Shown: positions 19,984-29,038, numbered from the stretch's first letter. The stretch: 64,000 bases of DNA from Trebonia sp036501515 (GCA_036501515.1 DASYAD010000032.1:1-64000), one strand, 5' to 3'. Notes: generated by a model not told the origin, from the sequence alone. Numbers and translations: made by a program.

Positions 19984-21009
19984 CTAGCTCAGTTCCGAGC
20001 GCAGCCGGGCGGCCGCGGCCGCCATCGCGGCCATCTTGCCGTCCGCCGTCTCCCGCGGGATGTACTTCATGCCGCAGTCCGGCGCGAGCACCAGCTTCGA
20101 TGCCGGGACATAAGGCAGCGCCCGCCGCACCCGCTCCGCCACCACGTCCGCAGTCTCAACAGCGGGGTCGGACAGGTCGATCACGCCGAGGATGATCGTC
20201 TTGCCGTCAAGCGCGCTCAGCACGGAGCAGTCGAGGTTCGACTGCGCGGTCTCGATCGAGATCTGGTCCACGTCGCACGCCGCCAGCTCGGGCAGGAACG
20301 AGTACCCGGCGGGGCGCTCGTGGACGATCGCGGCATAGCCGAAGCACAGGTGCAGCGCGGTCGTGCCCAGCGCGGCCACGCCGTCGAGCGCCCGGTTGAT
20401 CACCGTGACGCCGTACTTCGCGGCTTCGTCGGAGCGGGCCTGCAGCCACGGCTCGTCGAGCTGCACGATGTCGGCGCCGGCCGCGAACAGGTCCCTGATT
20501 TCCTGGTTGACCGCCTCCGCGTAGCCGAAGGCGAGCGCTTCGCGCGAGCCGTAGTAGTCGTCCTGTGCCTGCTGCGACATGGTGAACGGGCCAGGCAGGG
20601 TGATCTTGACCTGCCGCGAGGTGTGCTGGCGCAGGAACGTGAGGTCCGCGACCTCCACCGGGCGCTTGCGGCGGATCGCGCCGGTCACCCGCGGGACGGG
20701 GCTCGGCTGCCCGCTGCGCCCGGGCACCGTGCCCGGGTTGTCGATGTCCACGCCCTCCAGGGCGGTTGCGAACCGGTTGGAGTAGCTCTCCCGGCGGATC
20801 TCGCCATCGGTGAGGATGTCGAGCCCGGCGTGCTCCTGCGCGCGGATCGCCAGCAGGGTGGCATCAGCCTGGGCCTGCTCGAGGAACTCGGGGGCCACGC
20901 GCCACAGCTCCTGGGCGCGGACGCGGGGCACGAAGCCGGCCAGCCGGCCACGGTCGATCAGCCAGTCCGGCTGCGGGTAACTTCCAACCAGTGACGTAGG
21001 CAGCAGCAT
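19984..21009 (-). CDS. MetE-like (cobalamin-independent methionine synthase C-terminal domain) protein
   Basis: 341 residues covering only the catalytic (UROD-like barrel) half of MetE: TSLVGSYPQPDWL at the start, LTDGEIRRESY, DIVQLDEPWLQAR, LHLCFGY (His and Cys zinc ligands) and APDCGMKYIPR (third ligand Cys). It lacks MetE's N-terminal folate-positioning half, so the methyl donor may differ from methyltetrahydrofolate. MetH is also encoded in this window, so it is not the only methionine synthase candidate. A TAACCT hexamer ends 7 nt before the ATG and there is no ribosome site: probably leaderless. Confidence 0.88.
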   Translation of the reverse strand: MLLPTSLVGSYPQPDWLIDRGRLAGFVPRVRAQELWRVAPEFLEQAQADATLLAIRAQEHAGLDILTDGEIRRESYSNRFATALEGVDIDNPGTVPGRSGQPSPVPRVTGAIRRKRPVEVADLTFLRQHTSRQVKITLPGPFTMSQQAQDDYYGSREALAFGYAEAVNQEIRDLFAAGADIVQLDEPWLQARSDEAAKYGVTVINRALDGVAALGTTALHLCFGYAAIVHERPAGYSFLPELAACDVDQISIETAQSNLDCSVLSALDGKTIILGVIDLSDPAVETADVVAERVRRALPYVPASKLVLAPDCGMKYIPRETADGKMAAMAAAAARLRSELS

Positions 21010-21049
21010 GTCATGCAGGTTACGCCGGGAGATCCGGTGGCGAAACCGG

Positions 21050-21922
21050 TCAGCCGGTCGGGAAGATGTTGACCGCGCGGGAGATCACCAGCGCCAGCGT
21101 GATGATCGAGATCACCGACTGCAGAGTCATCGCCGCCTTGGCCCACCGGGACATGGGCATAACGTCCGTCGGGCTGAAGGCGGTGGCGTTGGTGAACGCC
21201 AGGTACAGGTAGTCGAAGAAGATCGGCTCCCAGTCGGGCGAGACCATCTCCGGCGGGCTGACCATCTGCGGGAACTGGAAGTCGGGGAGCCGGTTCCCGA
21301 CATTCAGCGCGCGGGCGACCGGGCCGCCGCGGTCGAACTCCCAGTACCACAGGGCGAAGACGGTCACGTTGGTGAGCCAGATGATCGCGCCGGTGATCAG
21401 CAGCTGGGCGGCGTCCTGGCCTAGATGTCCTTTGGTGACGGCGACGGTGAGCCGGGCCAGTGACCATCCGTTGGCCAGGGTGAGCAGCGCGCCGAGCGAC
21501 AGGCTCAGCGTCCGCATGAAGCGGGACTGCCGGTCGATCCGGTGCGGGTTGGCCATGATGAGCACGAACATCAGCAGGCCCTCGGCCGCCGGCAGCACCC
21601 ACGTCGGCTCAACCGGCACCAGCTTGCCCGGGACGAGCACCTGGAGCGCGGCGACGGCGAACAGGGTCACGGTGACCGGCCAGCGCAGCTCGCCCTGGGT
21701 CACCCGGCGCCACGCGGGCAGCGCGGGCCGCCGGTAGACGACGCCGGCATGCTCGTGCAGCCACTCGCCCGCCTGCACGCCGTCCACCGCCAGGCGCTGC
21801 GCGACCAGGTGGTGGAGCTCGTCGATCCGGTCGTGAAGCGACTGGATACCGTCGATGACCTCGGGCGCCGCGGGCTCGCCCTGCGGTGCCGGCCGCGCTT
21901 CGTCGTCGCTTGTTCCTGGCAC
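21050..21922 (-). CDS. DUF1345-like membrane protein
   Basis: 290 residues from a GTG start. A cytoplasmic, Glu-rich head (1-85, with a short helical HHLVAQRL region) precedes about five membrane segments (90-110, 120-138, 150-170, 190-210 and 265-287). Between the last two is a loop with DWEPIFFDYLYLAFTNATAFSPTD, typical of DUF1345 proteins and reminiscent of two-helix ion-channel pore proteins. Role unknown. It follows the FAD-oxidase gene on the same strand after a 125-bp gap. Confidence 0.8.
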   Translation of the reverse strand: MPGTSDDEARPAPQGEPAAPEVIDGIQSLHDRIDELHHLVAQRLAVDGVQAGEWLHEHAGVVYRRPALPAWRRVTQGELRWPVTVTLFAVAALQVLVPGKLVPVEPTWVLPAAEGLLMFVLIMANPHRIDRQSRFMRTLSLSLGALLTLANGWSLARLTVAVTKGHLGQDAAQLLITGAIIWLTNVTVFALWYWEFDRGGPVARALNVGNRLPDFQFPQMVSPPEMVSPDWEPIFFDYLYLAFTNATAFSPTDVMPMSRWAKAAMTLQSVISIITLALVISRAVNIFPTG

Positions 21923-21958
21923 AGCACCAGTGAACCCGCTTCTCCGCGCACTCGCGCC

Positions 21959-21987
21959 GCTAATGCCGTCCGGCGCACGGCATTAGC
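21959..21987. other. 11-bp hairpin next to a purine tract
   Basis: GCTAATGCCGT pairs exactly with 21977-21987. On the plus strand it is followed by GAGAAAAAAAGAAAAAG, on the minus strand preceded by the T-run. The order is wrong for a standard terminator on either strand, so its role is open. It lies in the leader of the DUF1345-like gene. Confidence 0.5.
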
Positions 21988-22047
21988 GAGAAAAAAAGAA
22001 AAAGCGCTCTGGTCGGCCGGGTTGGCCCGCCGGGGCGGCGGAGCGTC

Positions 22048-23478
22048 CTAGTGCGGGATACCGGAGATCAGGTCGCCGACCCGGCCCAGGGTCTCGCCGA
22101 GCCTGACCCGCGGTTCGCTCGCGGCCTGGCCGGGGGCGGCCGACTCGAGCCGGTCGGAGATCCGGTAAAGCGCGTAGAGCCCGTGCACACCCGCCCACCG
22201 CGCGGGCTCAGGCTCCCAGGCCCGGCTGCGGTGCCCGACCCAGGGCAGCGCGGTCAGCGGCGAGCTCTCGCCGGCGGCCAGGTCGGCCAGCGTGCGCCCG
22301 GCCAGGTTGGCCGCCGCGACCCCGGTCCCCGTGTAGCCGCCAGCCCAGCCCAGCCCGGAGTCGGGGTGGTAAGTCACCGTCGCGCACCAGTCGCGGGGCA
22401 CGCCGAGCACTCCGCACCAGGCGTGCTCTATCCGGGCGCCGTCGGCCGCGGGGAACAGCCGGTACAGGATGCGCCTGAGCGCGCCGACCGTCGAAGAGTC
22501 GGTCATTCCCAGGTGATCGGTCGCCGAGCCGAACCGGTAGGGGACGCCGCGCCCGCCAAGCGCGATCCGCCCGTCGGCGGTCCGCTGCGCGTACATGTAG
22601 GCGTGCGCCTCGTCCGCCAGCGTCTCGCAGCCGTCCCAGCCGATCTCCGCCCACACGGCCGCCTCGAGCGGTTCGGTCACCACCATGTGGCTGTTCATCG
22701 GCAGCAGCGCCCGCCGCAGGCCTGGCAGCCCGGCGGTGTAGCCCTCGGTGCAGCGCAGCACCGAGCCGGCCCTGACGTCGCCGAACTTCGTCCGCGCGAC
22801 GGCGTCGCCTGACGGGCCCGACGGCTCGATCTGGGTGACCGGCGTCGCTTCGTAGATCTCGACCCCGCGCCGCTCGGCCGCGGCCGCGATCCCGGCCGCG
22901 AGGGCGGCGGGCTGGATCCGCGCGCTGGCGGGCGCGTACGTGCTGCCGAGGGCCCCGGCCACGTTCACCCGTTCGCGGGTCGCGTCCCGGGTCAGGAACT
23001 GGAGCACGTCGTCGCCGTCGCCCCATTCGCGGGTGGCGGCAAGTCCCTCCCGCATCCGCGCGAGCTGCGACGGCGTGGTCGCGACCGACAGCCGCCCCCC
23101 CTTCACGAAGTCACAGGCGATCGACTCGGCCTCGCATACCCGGCCTACCTCGTCGACGGTGGACCTGAGGGCGGCTTCGAGCGCCCGCACCCCGTCCGCG
23201 CCGCCCGCGGCCCGCGCGTACCTGGCCCGCGACCCGGGCATCTCCGAGGTCACCCAGCCGCCGTTGCGCCCTGACGCCCCGTATCCCGCGAACGCGGCCT
23301 CAAGCACCACGATCCGCGCGTCCGGGCGGAGCCCGGCGAGGTAGTAAGCAGTCCACAGGCCGGTGTAACCGCCGCCGACAATGCACACGTCCGCTTCGAG
23401 CGGACCCGGCAGCGACGGCCGCCGCGGAGGGTACCCGCCCAGCGCCTGCCACCAGTAGGAGACTTCGCCGTTACGCAT
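22048..23478 (-). CDS. FAD-dependent amine/amino-acid oxidase (DAO family)
   Basis: 476 residues. The FAD-binding GxGxxG is in ADVCIVGGGYTGLWTAYYLA (29-48), followed by ASGRNGGWVTSE, the flavin contact motif of gamma-glutamylputrescine/sarcosine-oxidase-like enzymes, and the C-terminal GWAGGYTGTGVAAANLAGRT that closes on FAD. Likely oxidises a secondary or primary amine in the cytoplasm. A TAGCGT hexamer lies 6 nt before the ATG with no ribosome site, suggesting a leaderless message. No amine-catabolic partners are nearby, so the substrate is open. Confidence 0.9.
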   Translation of the reverse strand: MRNGEVSYWWQALGGYPPRRPSLPGPLEADVCIVGGGYTGLWTAYYLAGLRPDARIVVLEAAFAGYGASGRNGGWVTSEMPGSRARYARAAGGADGVRALEAALRSTVDEVGRVCEAESIACDFVKGGRLSVATTPSQLARMREGLAATREWGDGDDVLQFLTRDATRERVNVAGALGSTYAPASARIQPAALAAGIAAAAERRGVEIYEATPVTQIEPSGPSGDAVARTKFGDVRAGSVLRCTEGYTAGLPGLRRALLPMNSHMVVTEPLEAAVWAEIGWDGCETLADEAHAYMYAQRTADGRIALGGRGVPYRFGSATDHLGMTDSSTVGALRRILYRLFPAADGARIEHAWCGVLGVPRDWCATVTYHPDSGLGWAGGYTGTGVAAANLAGRTLADLAAGESSPLTALPWVGHRSRAWEPEPARWAGVHGLYALYRISDRLESAAPGQAASEPRVRLGETLGRVGDLISGIPH

Positions 23479-23604
23479 GGGCTGACGCTACCCGATGCGG
23501 TCGCAACCAGGCAGGATCAGGTGGCCGAGATGGTTTAACCGGGTACATTACGGTTGGTCTGGTCCGTCACCAGGCGGTCAGCGACGAAAGGTACCGACTT
23601 AGCC

Positions 23605-24564
23605 ATGCGACTCGGGGTACTTGACGTCGGCTCGAATACCGTGCACCTGCTGGTGGTCGATGCTTACCCGGGAGCACGCCCGCTGCCCGCCTTCTCGCAC
23701 AAGGTCGAGCTGTCCCTCGCCGCCCATCTGGAACGGGGCAACACGCTGTCCAAGACTGGCGAGCAGCGGCTGACCGAGGTGGTCGGGGACGCGCTGCGGA
23801 TCGCGGAGGACAAGGGCGTCGAGGACTTTCTCGCCTTCGCCACGTCGGCCGTCCGCGACGCCGGCAACAGCGACGAGGTGCTGGCCCGGGTCAAGGACAA
23901 GACCGGAGCCCGCATCCAGGTGCTGTCAGGCGAGAACGAGGCGAGGCTGACCTTTCTGGCCGCCAGGCGCTGGTTCGGCTGGTCGTCGGGGCGGCTGCTC
24001 GTGGTCGACATCGGCGGCGGCTCCCTCGAGATCGCCGCCGGGCTCGACGAGGAGCCCGAGGCGGTGATGTCGCTGCCGCTCGGCGCCGGCCGGCTGACCA
24101 GGGACTGGTTCACCGCCGACCCGCCGGCCGCCGACGAGGTACGCGCGCTGCGCAGGCACGTGCGCGCGCAGATCGCCCGGCTGGCAGGCAGCCTGCGCAG
24201 GGGCGGCGCGGTGGATCACGCCGTCGGCACCTCCAAGACGTTCAGGCAGCTCGCCCGCATCGCGGGCGCCGCGCCGTCAGGCGAGGGCTTCTACGTGCGG
24301 CGCTTCCTCAAGCACAGCGACGTCGGCTTGTGGGCGGAAAGGCTGGCCTCGATGGACAGGGGCGAGCGGGCCCGGCTGCCAGGCGTCTCCGAGGGACGGG
24401 CGGCGCAGATGCCGGCCGGCGCCATCGTCGCCGACGCCGTCATGGACCTGATGGGTGTCTCGCAGCTGGAAATCTGCCCCTGGGCGCTGCGCGAAGGCGT
24501 CATACTCAAGCGCCTGGACGTCCTAGCGGACCCCACCACCAGCGTCGGCCCCGCCTTCCTCTAA
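23605..24564 (+). CDS. ppx: exopolyphosphatase / guanosine pentaphosphate phosphohydrolase (Ppx/GppA)
   Basis: 319 residues of the ASKHA-fold phosphatase that degrades polyphosphate or pppGpp. Motifs: LDVGSNTVHLLVVDA (phosphate 1, start), FATSAVRDAGN (connecting loop), VVDIGGGSLEIAAG (phosphate 2) and HAVGTSKTFRQLAR (adenosine-type loop). Homology starts exactly at the ATG at 23605 (MRLGVLDVGS), so the longer frame from 23554 is not used. The phoU-pst phosphate genes lie about 9 kb away, so a direct link is not shown. Confidence 0.92.
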   Translation: MRLGVLDVGSNTVHLLVVDAYPGARPLPAFSHKVELSLAAHLERGNTLSKTGEQRLTEVVGDALRIAEDKGVEDFLAFATSAVRDAGNSDEVLARVKDKTGARIQVLSGENEARLTFLAARRWFGWSSGRLLVVDIGGGSLEIAAGLDEEPEAVMSLPLGAGRLTRDWFTADPPAADEVRALRRHVRAQIARLAGSLRRGGAVDHAVGTSKTFRQLARIAGAAPSGEGFYVRRFLKHSDVGLWAERLASMDRGERARLPGVSEGRAAQMPAGAIVADAVMDLMGVSQLEICPWALREGVILKRLDVLADPTTSVGPAFL

Positions 24565-24680
24565 AGCGAAAGGCACTCCGTCCGGGAACCAAGCGGATGA
24601 GCGGCCAAGGGAGGCCGGGTTGCTTTCCGTGGGCGGCCCGGGCCCGGGGCGGGGCCAAGGGATGTCGCAGCAAGTTCCCG

Positions 24681-24716
24681 CGAACATCGGGGGCGGGCGG
24701 CTTCCCCCAGGCGATT
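24681..24716. repeat. diverged copy of the palindromic repeat family (copy D)
   Basis: GCGAACATCGGGGG followed by a shortened core and CTTCCCCCAGGCGA matches the neighbouring copy at 24815-24866 with one deletion. See the findings for the family. Confidence 0.55.
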
Positions 24717-24762
24717 TCGTGGCGGGACTAAGCGTTGCCTGAGCAAGTTCCCCGCAGAAAAA

Positions 24763-24822
24763 GTTCGTCCCCGGGGCCCTGATACGATCGCGCTTTTTGC
24801 GATCAGGGCCCCGGGGGCGAAC
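24763..24822. terminator. long hairpin between convergent ppx and DivIVA-like genes
   Basis: Arms 24763-24783 and 24802-24822 pair over 21 bp with a single mismatch (GTTCGYCCCCGGGGCCCTGAT). The intervening 18 nt contain CTTTTTG. It sits between the ends of two convergent genes and could stop transcription from both sides. Confidence 0.65.
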
Positions 24823-24866
24823 ATCGGGGGGTACGGAGGGTCGTCCCCCCCGGGCGACTACTGCAG
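24815..24866 (-). repeat. palindromic repeat, copy A (overlaps the DivIVA-like gene end)
   Basis: Read on the minus strand the element runs CTGCAGTAGTCGCCCGGGG..., then GGGACGACCCTCCGTACC and CCCCGATGTTCGCC. It shares CTGCAGT.GTC, GGGGACGACCC and CCGTACCCCCCG with the segment inside hemC (59122-59163). Its first bases encode the last codon and stop of the DivIVA-like protein. Confidence 0.75.
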
Positions 24867-26057
24867 GAGGCGGATGCCTTCTGTCGGCTCGTCCGGGTCG
24901 ATCAGCCCGCGGTTGATCTCGCGTTCGGCCAGCGGGTCGCCGCCCATCGGCATCGGCCGTGGCATGTTGTCCCGCGGGCTCGCGCCGTGCCGTCCCTGGC
25001 CCGCGCCAAGCGGGGCCGCCGGCAACGCCTGGTCAGGCCGGCCAACGGGGCCGCGCGCCCGGCCGGACGGCGGAAGCAGGCCGGCGGGACCGTCAAGCGG
25101 GTCAATGTCCTGGTCCGCGGGCGGGCCGAGGCGGCTGGTCAGACCTGGGCGCCCGGGCAGCTGCGGACGGACGTCCTCGCCCCGGGGCGGCGCGACCGAC
25201 CCGGTGGCGACGGTCTCAGGCGCCGGAGGCGCGAGCAGCGCCAGGTCCAGGTTGTTGTCTTCGCTGCCCTCCTCGTCGGGAGCGGCGGCGGCGTCAGCGG
25301 CCTCGGCCAGGCTGACCGCCCGGCTCACCGACTGGTTGACCTCTTCCTCAAGCGACATCCTGGAGGCCTCCGCTGCGACCAGGCCCTGCACGCCGTCCAG
25401 GATGTCGGTCAGACGGCGCACCGTCTCCGCGTGCCTGGTGCTGAGCAGGTTGAGCCTGCGCTCGGCGCCGTCGTGGATGGCGGTCGCACGGGCGGTGGCC
25501 TCGTCAAGCACCTTCTTGGCCTGCGCCTTGGCCTGAGCCAGGGCGGCGTCGGCCTTCTTGCGGGTGTCGCTCGTCAGCCGGTCAGCCTCGGTACTGGCCG
25601 CGGTGCGGGTCCTGTCCGCCTCGTTGCGGGCCGCCGAAATAGTGCGCTCGGCCTGCTCCTGGGCGGCCGTCAGCATCCGCTCGGCCTGCTCGCGCGCGTC
25701 GGCGCGGACCCGCTCAGACTCCTGCTGCGCGTCAGAGCGCTGCTTGGCGATGTCGCCGTCGGCCTTGTTCTTCTGTTCCTTGGCCTCGTCGTCCGCCAGC
25801 TTCAGGATCTGCGAGATCCGCTCGCTGACCTCCTCGTGCGCGGGCCGGCCGGAAAGGGCCTGCTGGCGCACGGTGGAAAGCTCGCGGCGCAGGTGCTCGG
25901 AATCGTCGAGGGTCCGGGCGAGCCGCTGCTCCAGATCCCGGATCTCGTTGTTGCGGCGCGCTACGAAATCGTCAACCTGGCGGCGGCTGTAGCCGCGCAT
26001 CTGCATCTCGAACTCTTCGTGCAGCAGGTTCGGCAGGAGGTCACTGTTTTCATTCAT
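24858..26057 (-). CDS. DivIVA-domain coiled-coil protein
   Basis: About 399 residues. The N-terminal MQMRGYSRRQVDDFVARRNN is a DivIVA-type membrane-curvature head. Residues 30-245 form a long coiled coil, interrupted by heptad stretches such as EQAERMLTAAQEQAERTISA, and the tail (270-399) is Pro/Gly-rich and disordered. Such proteins organise polar growth or septation at the membrane. The ATG at 26057 is where homology begins; no good ribosome site is visible, and a TAGACT hexamer at 26125-26130 may be its promoter. The gene's last codons overlap a dispersed palindromic repeat. Confidence 0.85.
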   Translation of the reverse strand: MNENSDLLPNLLHEEFEMQMRGYSRRQVDDFVARRNNEIRDLEQRLARTLDDSEHLRRELSTVRQQALSGRPAHEEVSERISQILKLADDEAKEQKNKADGDIAKQRSDAQQESERVRADAREQAERMLTAAQEQAERTISAARNEADRTRTAASTEADRLTSDTRKKADAALAQAKAQAKKVLDEATARATAIHDGAERRLNLLSTRHAETVRRLTDILDGVQGLVAAEASRMSLEEEVNQSVSRAVSLAEAADAAAAPDEEGSEDNNLDLALLAPPAPETVATGSVAPPRGEDVRPQLPGRPGLTSRLGPPADQDIDPLDGPAGLLPPSGRARGPVGRPDQALPAAPLGAGQGRHGASPRDNMPRPMPMGGDPLAEREINRGLIDPDEPTEGIRLLQ

Positions 26058-26222
26058 GGCATCACGAGAATCTGTGTCCTGAGAGGTCTGCGGGGACGCG
26101 TCCGGAGTCTGGAGACGATGTCCGAGTCTAACGGCGGTCGGGCCTGGTAGCGGGCTCATCCGGTCGGCCGTCACCGGGCCTGCCGGCTCGTCCCGGGTAC
26201 GGCACGAGGATGTCTGGAGCAA

Positions 26223-26768
26223 TAGTTACTGGACAGACTCTTCTCCCGGTGGACCACTGTCCGCAACCGAAACGACCGAGTGTCCCGTTATATCCCGACT
26301 TGCCCTGTTGCCAAAGTTAACTTCTGTGAGTCGTGGGTCACACGGTAGCTACTGGGGCTAAAGCCTGGCAGGCCATACCCCTGCGCCCCGCCGCCCAATC
26401 GCCAGCGAACCGGGCGGATCCGCCCGGCTGCCCCCATGGCGCATACGCAACTCGTCACGTAAGCTGTAGTCAGGCAGTTACACTAAGATATGCGGACATT
26501 AACTCAGGTTCGGAACTATCGGGACAAATCTGTGACTACTGCGACTGATGTCGCAGGACACGGGCCTAGTTCTCCGAGTGACCGGACCGTATCGGAATCG
26601 ACCGATTTCGGCTGCTTGATGCCGGAGTCGTTACCGGGAAGCCGGGTAATACCTACGTAAGGATGGTCTGCGAATGGCCCCGATGGGTCATGCGGAGGAA
26701 TGGTGGCGCGACGTAGCCTGAAGGGCGGAGCAGGGAGTGCCCGGTCAACGGAGGTGAGCACGATTCCC
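26223..26768. other. divergent intergenic region
   Basis: About 545 bp between the DivIVA-like gene and the small gene at 26769, lower in GC than the genes. It includes a 7-bp perfect hairpin (CTGCGAC-TGAT-GTCGCAG, 26539-26556) and a 56-codon frame at 26490-26660 preceded by TACACT. That frame lacks the G/C bias of local genes, so I do not call it. Promoters for both flanking genes must lie here. Confidence 0.45.
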
Positions 26769-26912
26769 ATGCAAGTCGATCTTCGTGTTCACGACGACGT
26801 GGCGCTTGGCGAGATCGAACTCTACGCCGAGGTCCTGACCGCTGTCGCGGCTAGCGAAGGACCGCTGTCCACGCGCGAGCTCGACGAGGCGCTGGGCATA
26901 CGTCACCGGTAG
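26769..26912 (+). CDS. small conserved hypothetical protein
   Basis: 47 residues starting MQVDLRVHDDVALGEIELYA and ending STRELDEALGIRHR. The pattern of an acidic helix followed by LST.ELDEALG suggests a helical mini-domain of the kind found upstream of mshD/glnR in actinomycetes. Start uncertain: GGAGG ends 14 nt before this ATG, while an in-frame GTG at 26754 overlaps that GGAGG. Codon use is typical of real genes. Function unknown. Confidence 0.6.
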   Translation: MQVDLRVHDDVALGEIELYAEVLTAVAASEGPLSTRELDEALGIRHR

Positions 26913-26990
26913 GCGACAGCGCGAACGCACAGCAAGAACGCCCGGTAAGGAGCGCTTGAGCGGAAACAGGGCGACGTTCAGCCCGGCGGG

Positions 26991-27929
26991 CTACGGGTGC
27001 CGGTACATCACGTCAGTCGACCACAGCGTGAACCCGAGCGCCGTGTACATGCGCACCGCCGCCACGTTGTCCTCGTCGACATAAAGCATGACGTCGGCCA
27101 GCCCGCGGTCGCGCAGGTAGGAAAGGCCCGCCAGCGTCAGCGCATGGCCGAGACCGCCGCCCTGCTGGCCGGGGTTGACGCCCACCACGTAAACCTCGCC
27201 GACCGGCGCGCCGTCGTCGCCGCCATCCGGGTGGACCTTCGTCCAGTGGAACCCGGCCAGCTGGCCGTCCCGCTCCGCGAGGAAGAAGCCGTCAGGGTCG
27301 AACCACGCCTCGTCTTCCCGCATCCGCAGGTCCGCCATCGTCCACGAGCCCTGCTCGGGGTGGTGGGCGAACGCACGGCGGTTGACCGCCAGCCAGGCCT
27401 CCTCGTCGGCTCCTGGCCTGAAGGTGCGGACAGAGACGCCCGGCGGCAGGAGCGGCTTGCCCGCAGGCAACTGGGCCAGGGGCATCCGCAGCCGCAGCAG
27501 CGCCCGGAACCGGCTGAAGCCGGCCGACTTGGCCAGCCCGACCGCGCCCGGCAGCTCGGCGTGGGCCCACAGCCGGGTGCCGTGGCCCGTTGCCCCGGCC
27601 AGCACGGCCCCGGCGAGCGCGGTGCCAAGGCCGCGGCGCCGCGAGGCGGGATGGACGACGAGCTCACCGCTCGCGTCACCGTCCTGTGCCTCCTGGTCAG
27701 GCGCGTCCAGGTGCGCGTAGCCCAGCAGCGTGCCGTCGGCTGACGTCAGCACCAGGTCGCGCGCCTGCATGCCGCTGCCGTGCCGCACCTGCAGCAGAAC
27801 GTCCTCAGAAAGCGGGGCCACGCCGTCCGCGCGGGTCGCGGCCGCGGCGAGATCCTGTACCTGAGCGGCCAGCCCGGGGGAGAGCGGCCCCTCGGTGACC
27901 GTCGTACCGGGGGGTGACGGCCAGGTCAC
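26991..27929 (-). CDS. mshD: mycothiol synthase
   Basis: Acetylates the cysteinyl-glucosaminyl-inositol precursor in the last step of mycothiol synthesis, the actinobacterial replacement for glutathione. 312 residues form two GNAT domains: the first with ELVVHPASRRRGLGTAL, the second with EVYVVGVNPGQQGGGLGHAL and the closing YVDEDNVAAVRMYTALGF. The GTG at 27929 overlaps the glnR stop by 4 nt (GTGA), so translation is coupled; the open frame upstream runs back through glnR and is a shadow. Confidence 0.95.
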   Translation of the reverse strand: MTWPSPPGTTVTEGPLSPGLAAQVQDLAAAATRADGVAPLSEDVLLQVRHGSGMQARDLVLTSADGTLLGYAHLDAPDQEAQDGDASGELVVHPASRRRGLGTALAGAVLAGATGHGTRLWAHAELPGAVGLAKSAGFSRFRALLRLRMPLAQLPAGKPLLPPGVSVRTFRPGADEEAWLAVNRRAFAHHPEQGSWTMADLRMREDEAWFDPDGFFLAERDGQLAGFHWTKVHPDGGDDGAPVGEVYVVGVNPGQQGGGLGHALTLAGLSYLRDRGLADVMLYVDEDNVAAVRMYTALGFTLWSTDVMYRHP

Positions 27930-28666
27930 CGGTCCACCGGGAGCACGGCGTCCGCCGCGAGCAGGTCTGCGGTGTCCCGGTCCTCGGGAGACCCCTTGAC
28001 CGGCACGAAGCGGTAACCGACGTTGCGCACCGTGCCGATGAGCGCCTCGTGCTCTGCGCCGAGCTTGGCGCGCAGCCGCCGCACGTGCACGTCCACCGTC
28101 CTGGTGCCGCCGAAGTAGTCGTATCCCCAGACCTCCTGCAGCAGGTGGGCCCGGGTGAACACCCGGCCCGGGTGCTGTGCGAGGAACTTGAGCAGCTCGA
28201 ATTCCTTGAACGTGAGGTCGAGTACCCGGCCGCGCAGCTTGGCGGAGTAGGTCGCCTCGTCGATGGCCAGGTCGCCCGACCTGATCTCGTCGGGCGCGTC
28301 CGCCGCGGCGCGCATGGCCCGCCGCCCGGTCGCCAGCCGCAGCCGCGCTTCGACCTCGGCCGGGCCCGCGGTGTTCAGGATCACGTCGTCGGTGTTCCAC
28401 TCGGCGCTGATCGCGGCGAGGCCGCCCTCAGTCACGATCGCGAACATCGGGCAGTCGAGCCCGGTGGTGTGCAGCAGGCGGCAGATACTCTTGGCATGCG
28501 CCAGGTCCCGGCGCGCGTCCACCAGCACGACGTCCGCGGGCGGTGCTTCCACCAGCGCGGAGGCATCAGCGGGGAGCACGCGGACCGAGTGCAGCAGCAG
28601 ACCGAGGGCCGGCAGTACCTCCGACGAAGGCTCGAGGACACCGGTCACCAACAGCAACTCGCTCAC
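27926..28666 (-). CDS. glnR: nitrogen-regulatory OmpR-type response regulator
   Basis: 246 residues. The N-terminal receiver-like domain (SELLLVTGVLEPSSEVLPAL, VVLVDARRDL) and the winged helix (DLTFKEFELLKFLAQHPGRV, GGTRTVDVHVRRLRAKLG, GTVRNVGYRFVPVKG) match the actinomycete GlnR, an orphan regulator of glnA, amtB and other nitrogen genes. The receiver is atypical, with an incomplete acidic pocket, as known for GlnR, which does not depend on a partner kinase. The GTG at 28666 has GGAGG 9 nt upstream. The gene is followed by mshD with a 4-nt overlap. Confidence 0.9.
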   Translation of the reverse strand: MSELLLVTGVLEPSSEVLPALGLLLHSVRVLPADASALVEAPPADVVLVDARRDLAHAKSICRLLHTTGLDCPMFAIVTEGGLAAISAEWNTDDVILNTAGPAEVEARLRLATGRRAMRAAADAPDEIRSGDLAIDEATYSAKLRGRVLDLTFKEFELLKFLAQHPGRVFTRAHLLQEVWGYDYFGGTRTVDVHVRRLRAKLGAEHEALIGTVRNVGYRFVPVKGSPEDRDTADLLAADAVLPVDR

Positions 28667-28777
28667 GTGATGCCACCTCCAGTCGCACGGGCGCACAGAC
28701 CCGACACTATCTGTAAACACAAAAAGGACCCGGGGGCAGCATCGCCCAAGGTCCCGTTGAAGTGAGGATATCCCGAA

Positions 28778-29038
28778 ATGGCCAGGGTCACCATCAGGTA
28801 CTGGGCGGCGGCCAAGCAGGCTGCGGGCCGGCCGGAGGAGTCCGTCGACGCAGTGACTCTGCGTGAGGCGCTTAACGTGGCCGTTGCCAGCCGGAAACCC
28901 GATGTGCGCCTGGCCGACGTCATCGCGAGGTCGTCCTTCCTGGTAAACGCCGATCCCGTGGGCCGTGCCGACCTGGACTCGGTGGTGCTCGACGAGGGTG
29001 CGGTCATCGAAGTCCTGCCCCCGTTCGCGGGCGGCTGA
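28778..29038 (+). CDS. MoaD/ThiS family sulfur-carrier protein
   Basis: 86 residues of the ubiquitin-like fold: VTIRYWAAAKQAAG at the start, a hydrophobic core and the C-terminal EVLPPFAGG ending in the diglycine that is adenylated and thiocarboxylated. Usual roles are molybdopterin or thiamine/cysteine sulfur transfer. It is divergent from glnR. The ribosome site GTGAGGAT precedes the ATG. No molybdenum-cofactor partner is adjacent. Confidence 0.88.
   Translation: MARVTIRYWAAAKQAAGRPEESVDAVTLREALNVAVASRKPDVRLADVIARSSFLVNADPVGRADLDSVVLDEGAVIEVLPPFAGG

Noticed and set aside
21959..22005. Intrinsic terminator with U-run
   Set aside because: The T-run precedes the hairpin on the minus strand and is an A-run on the plus strand, so the order is wrong for either.
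26490..26660. 56-codon frame preceded by TACACT upstream of the small gene at 26769
   Set aside because: Third-position base use is unlike local genes and no homology is recognised; kept only as a note.
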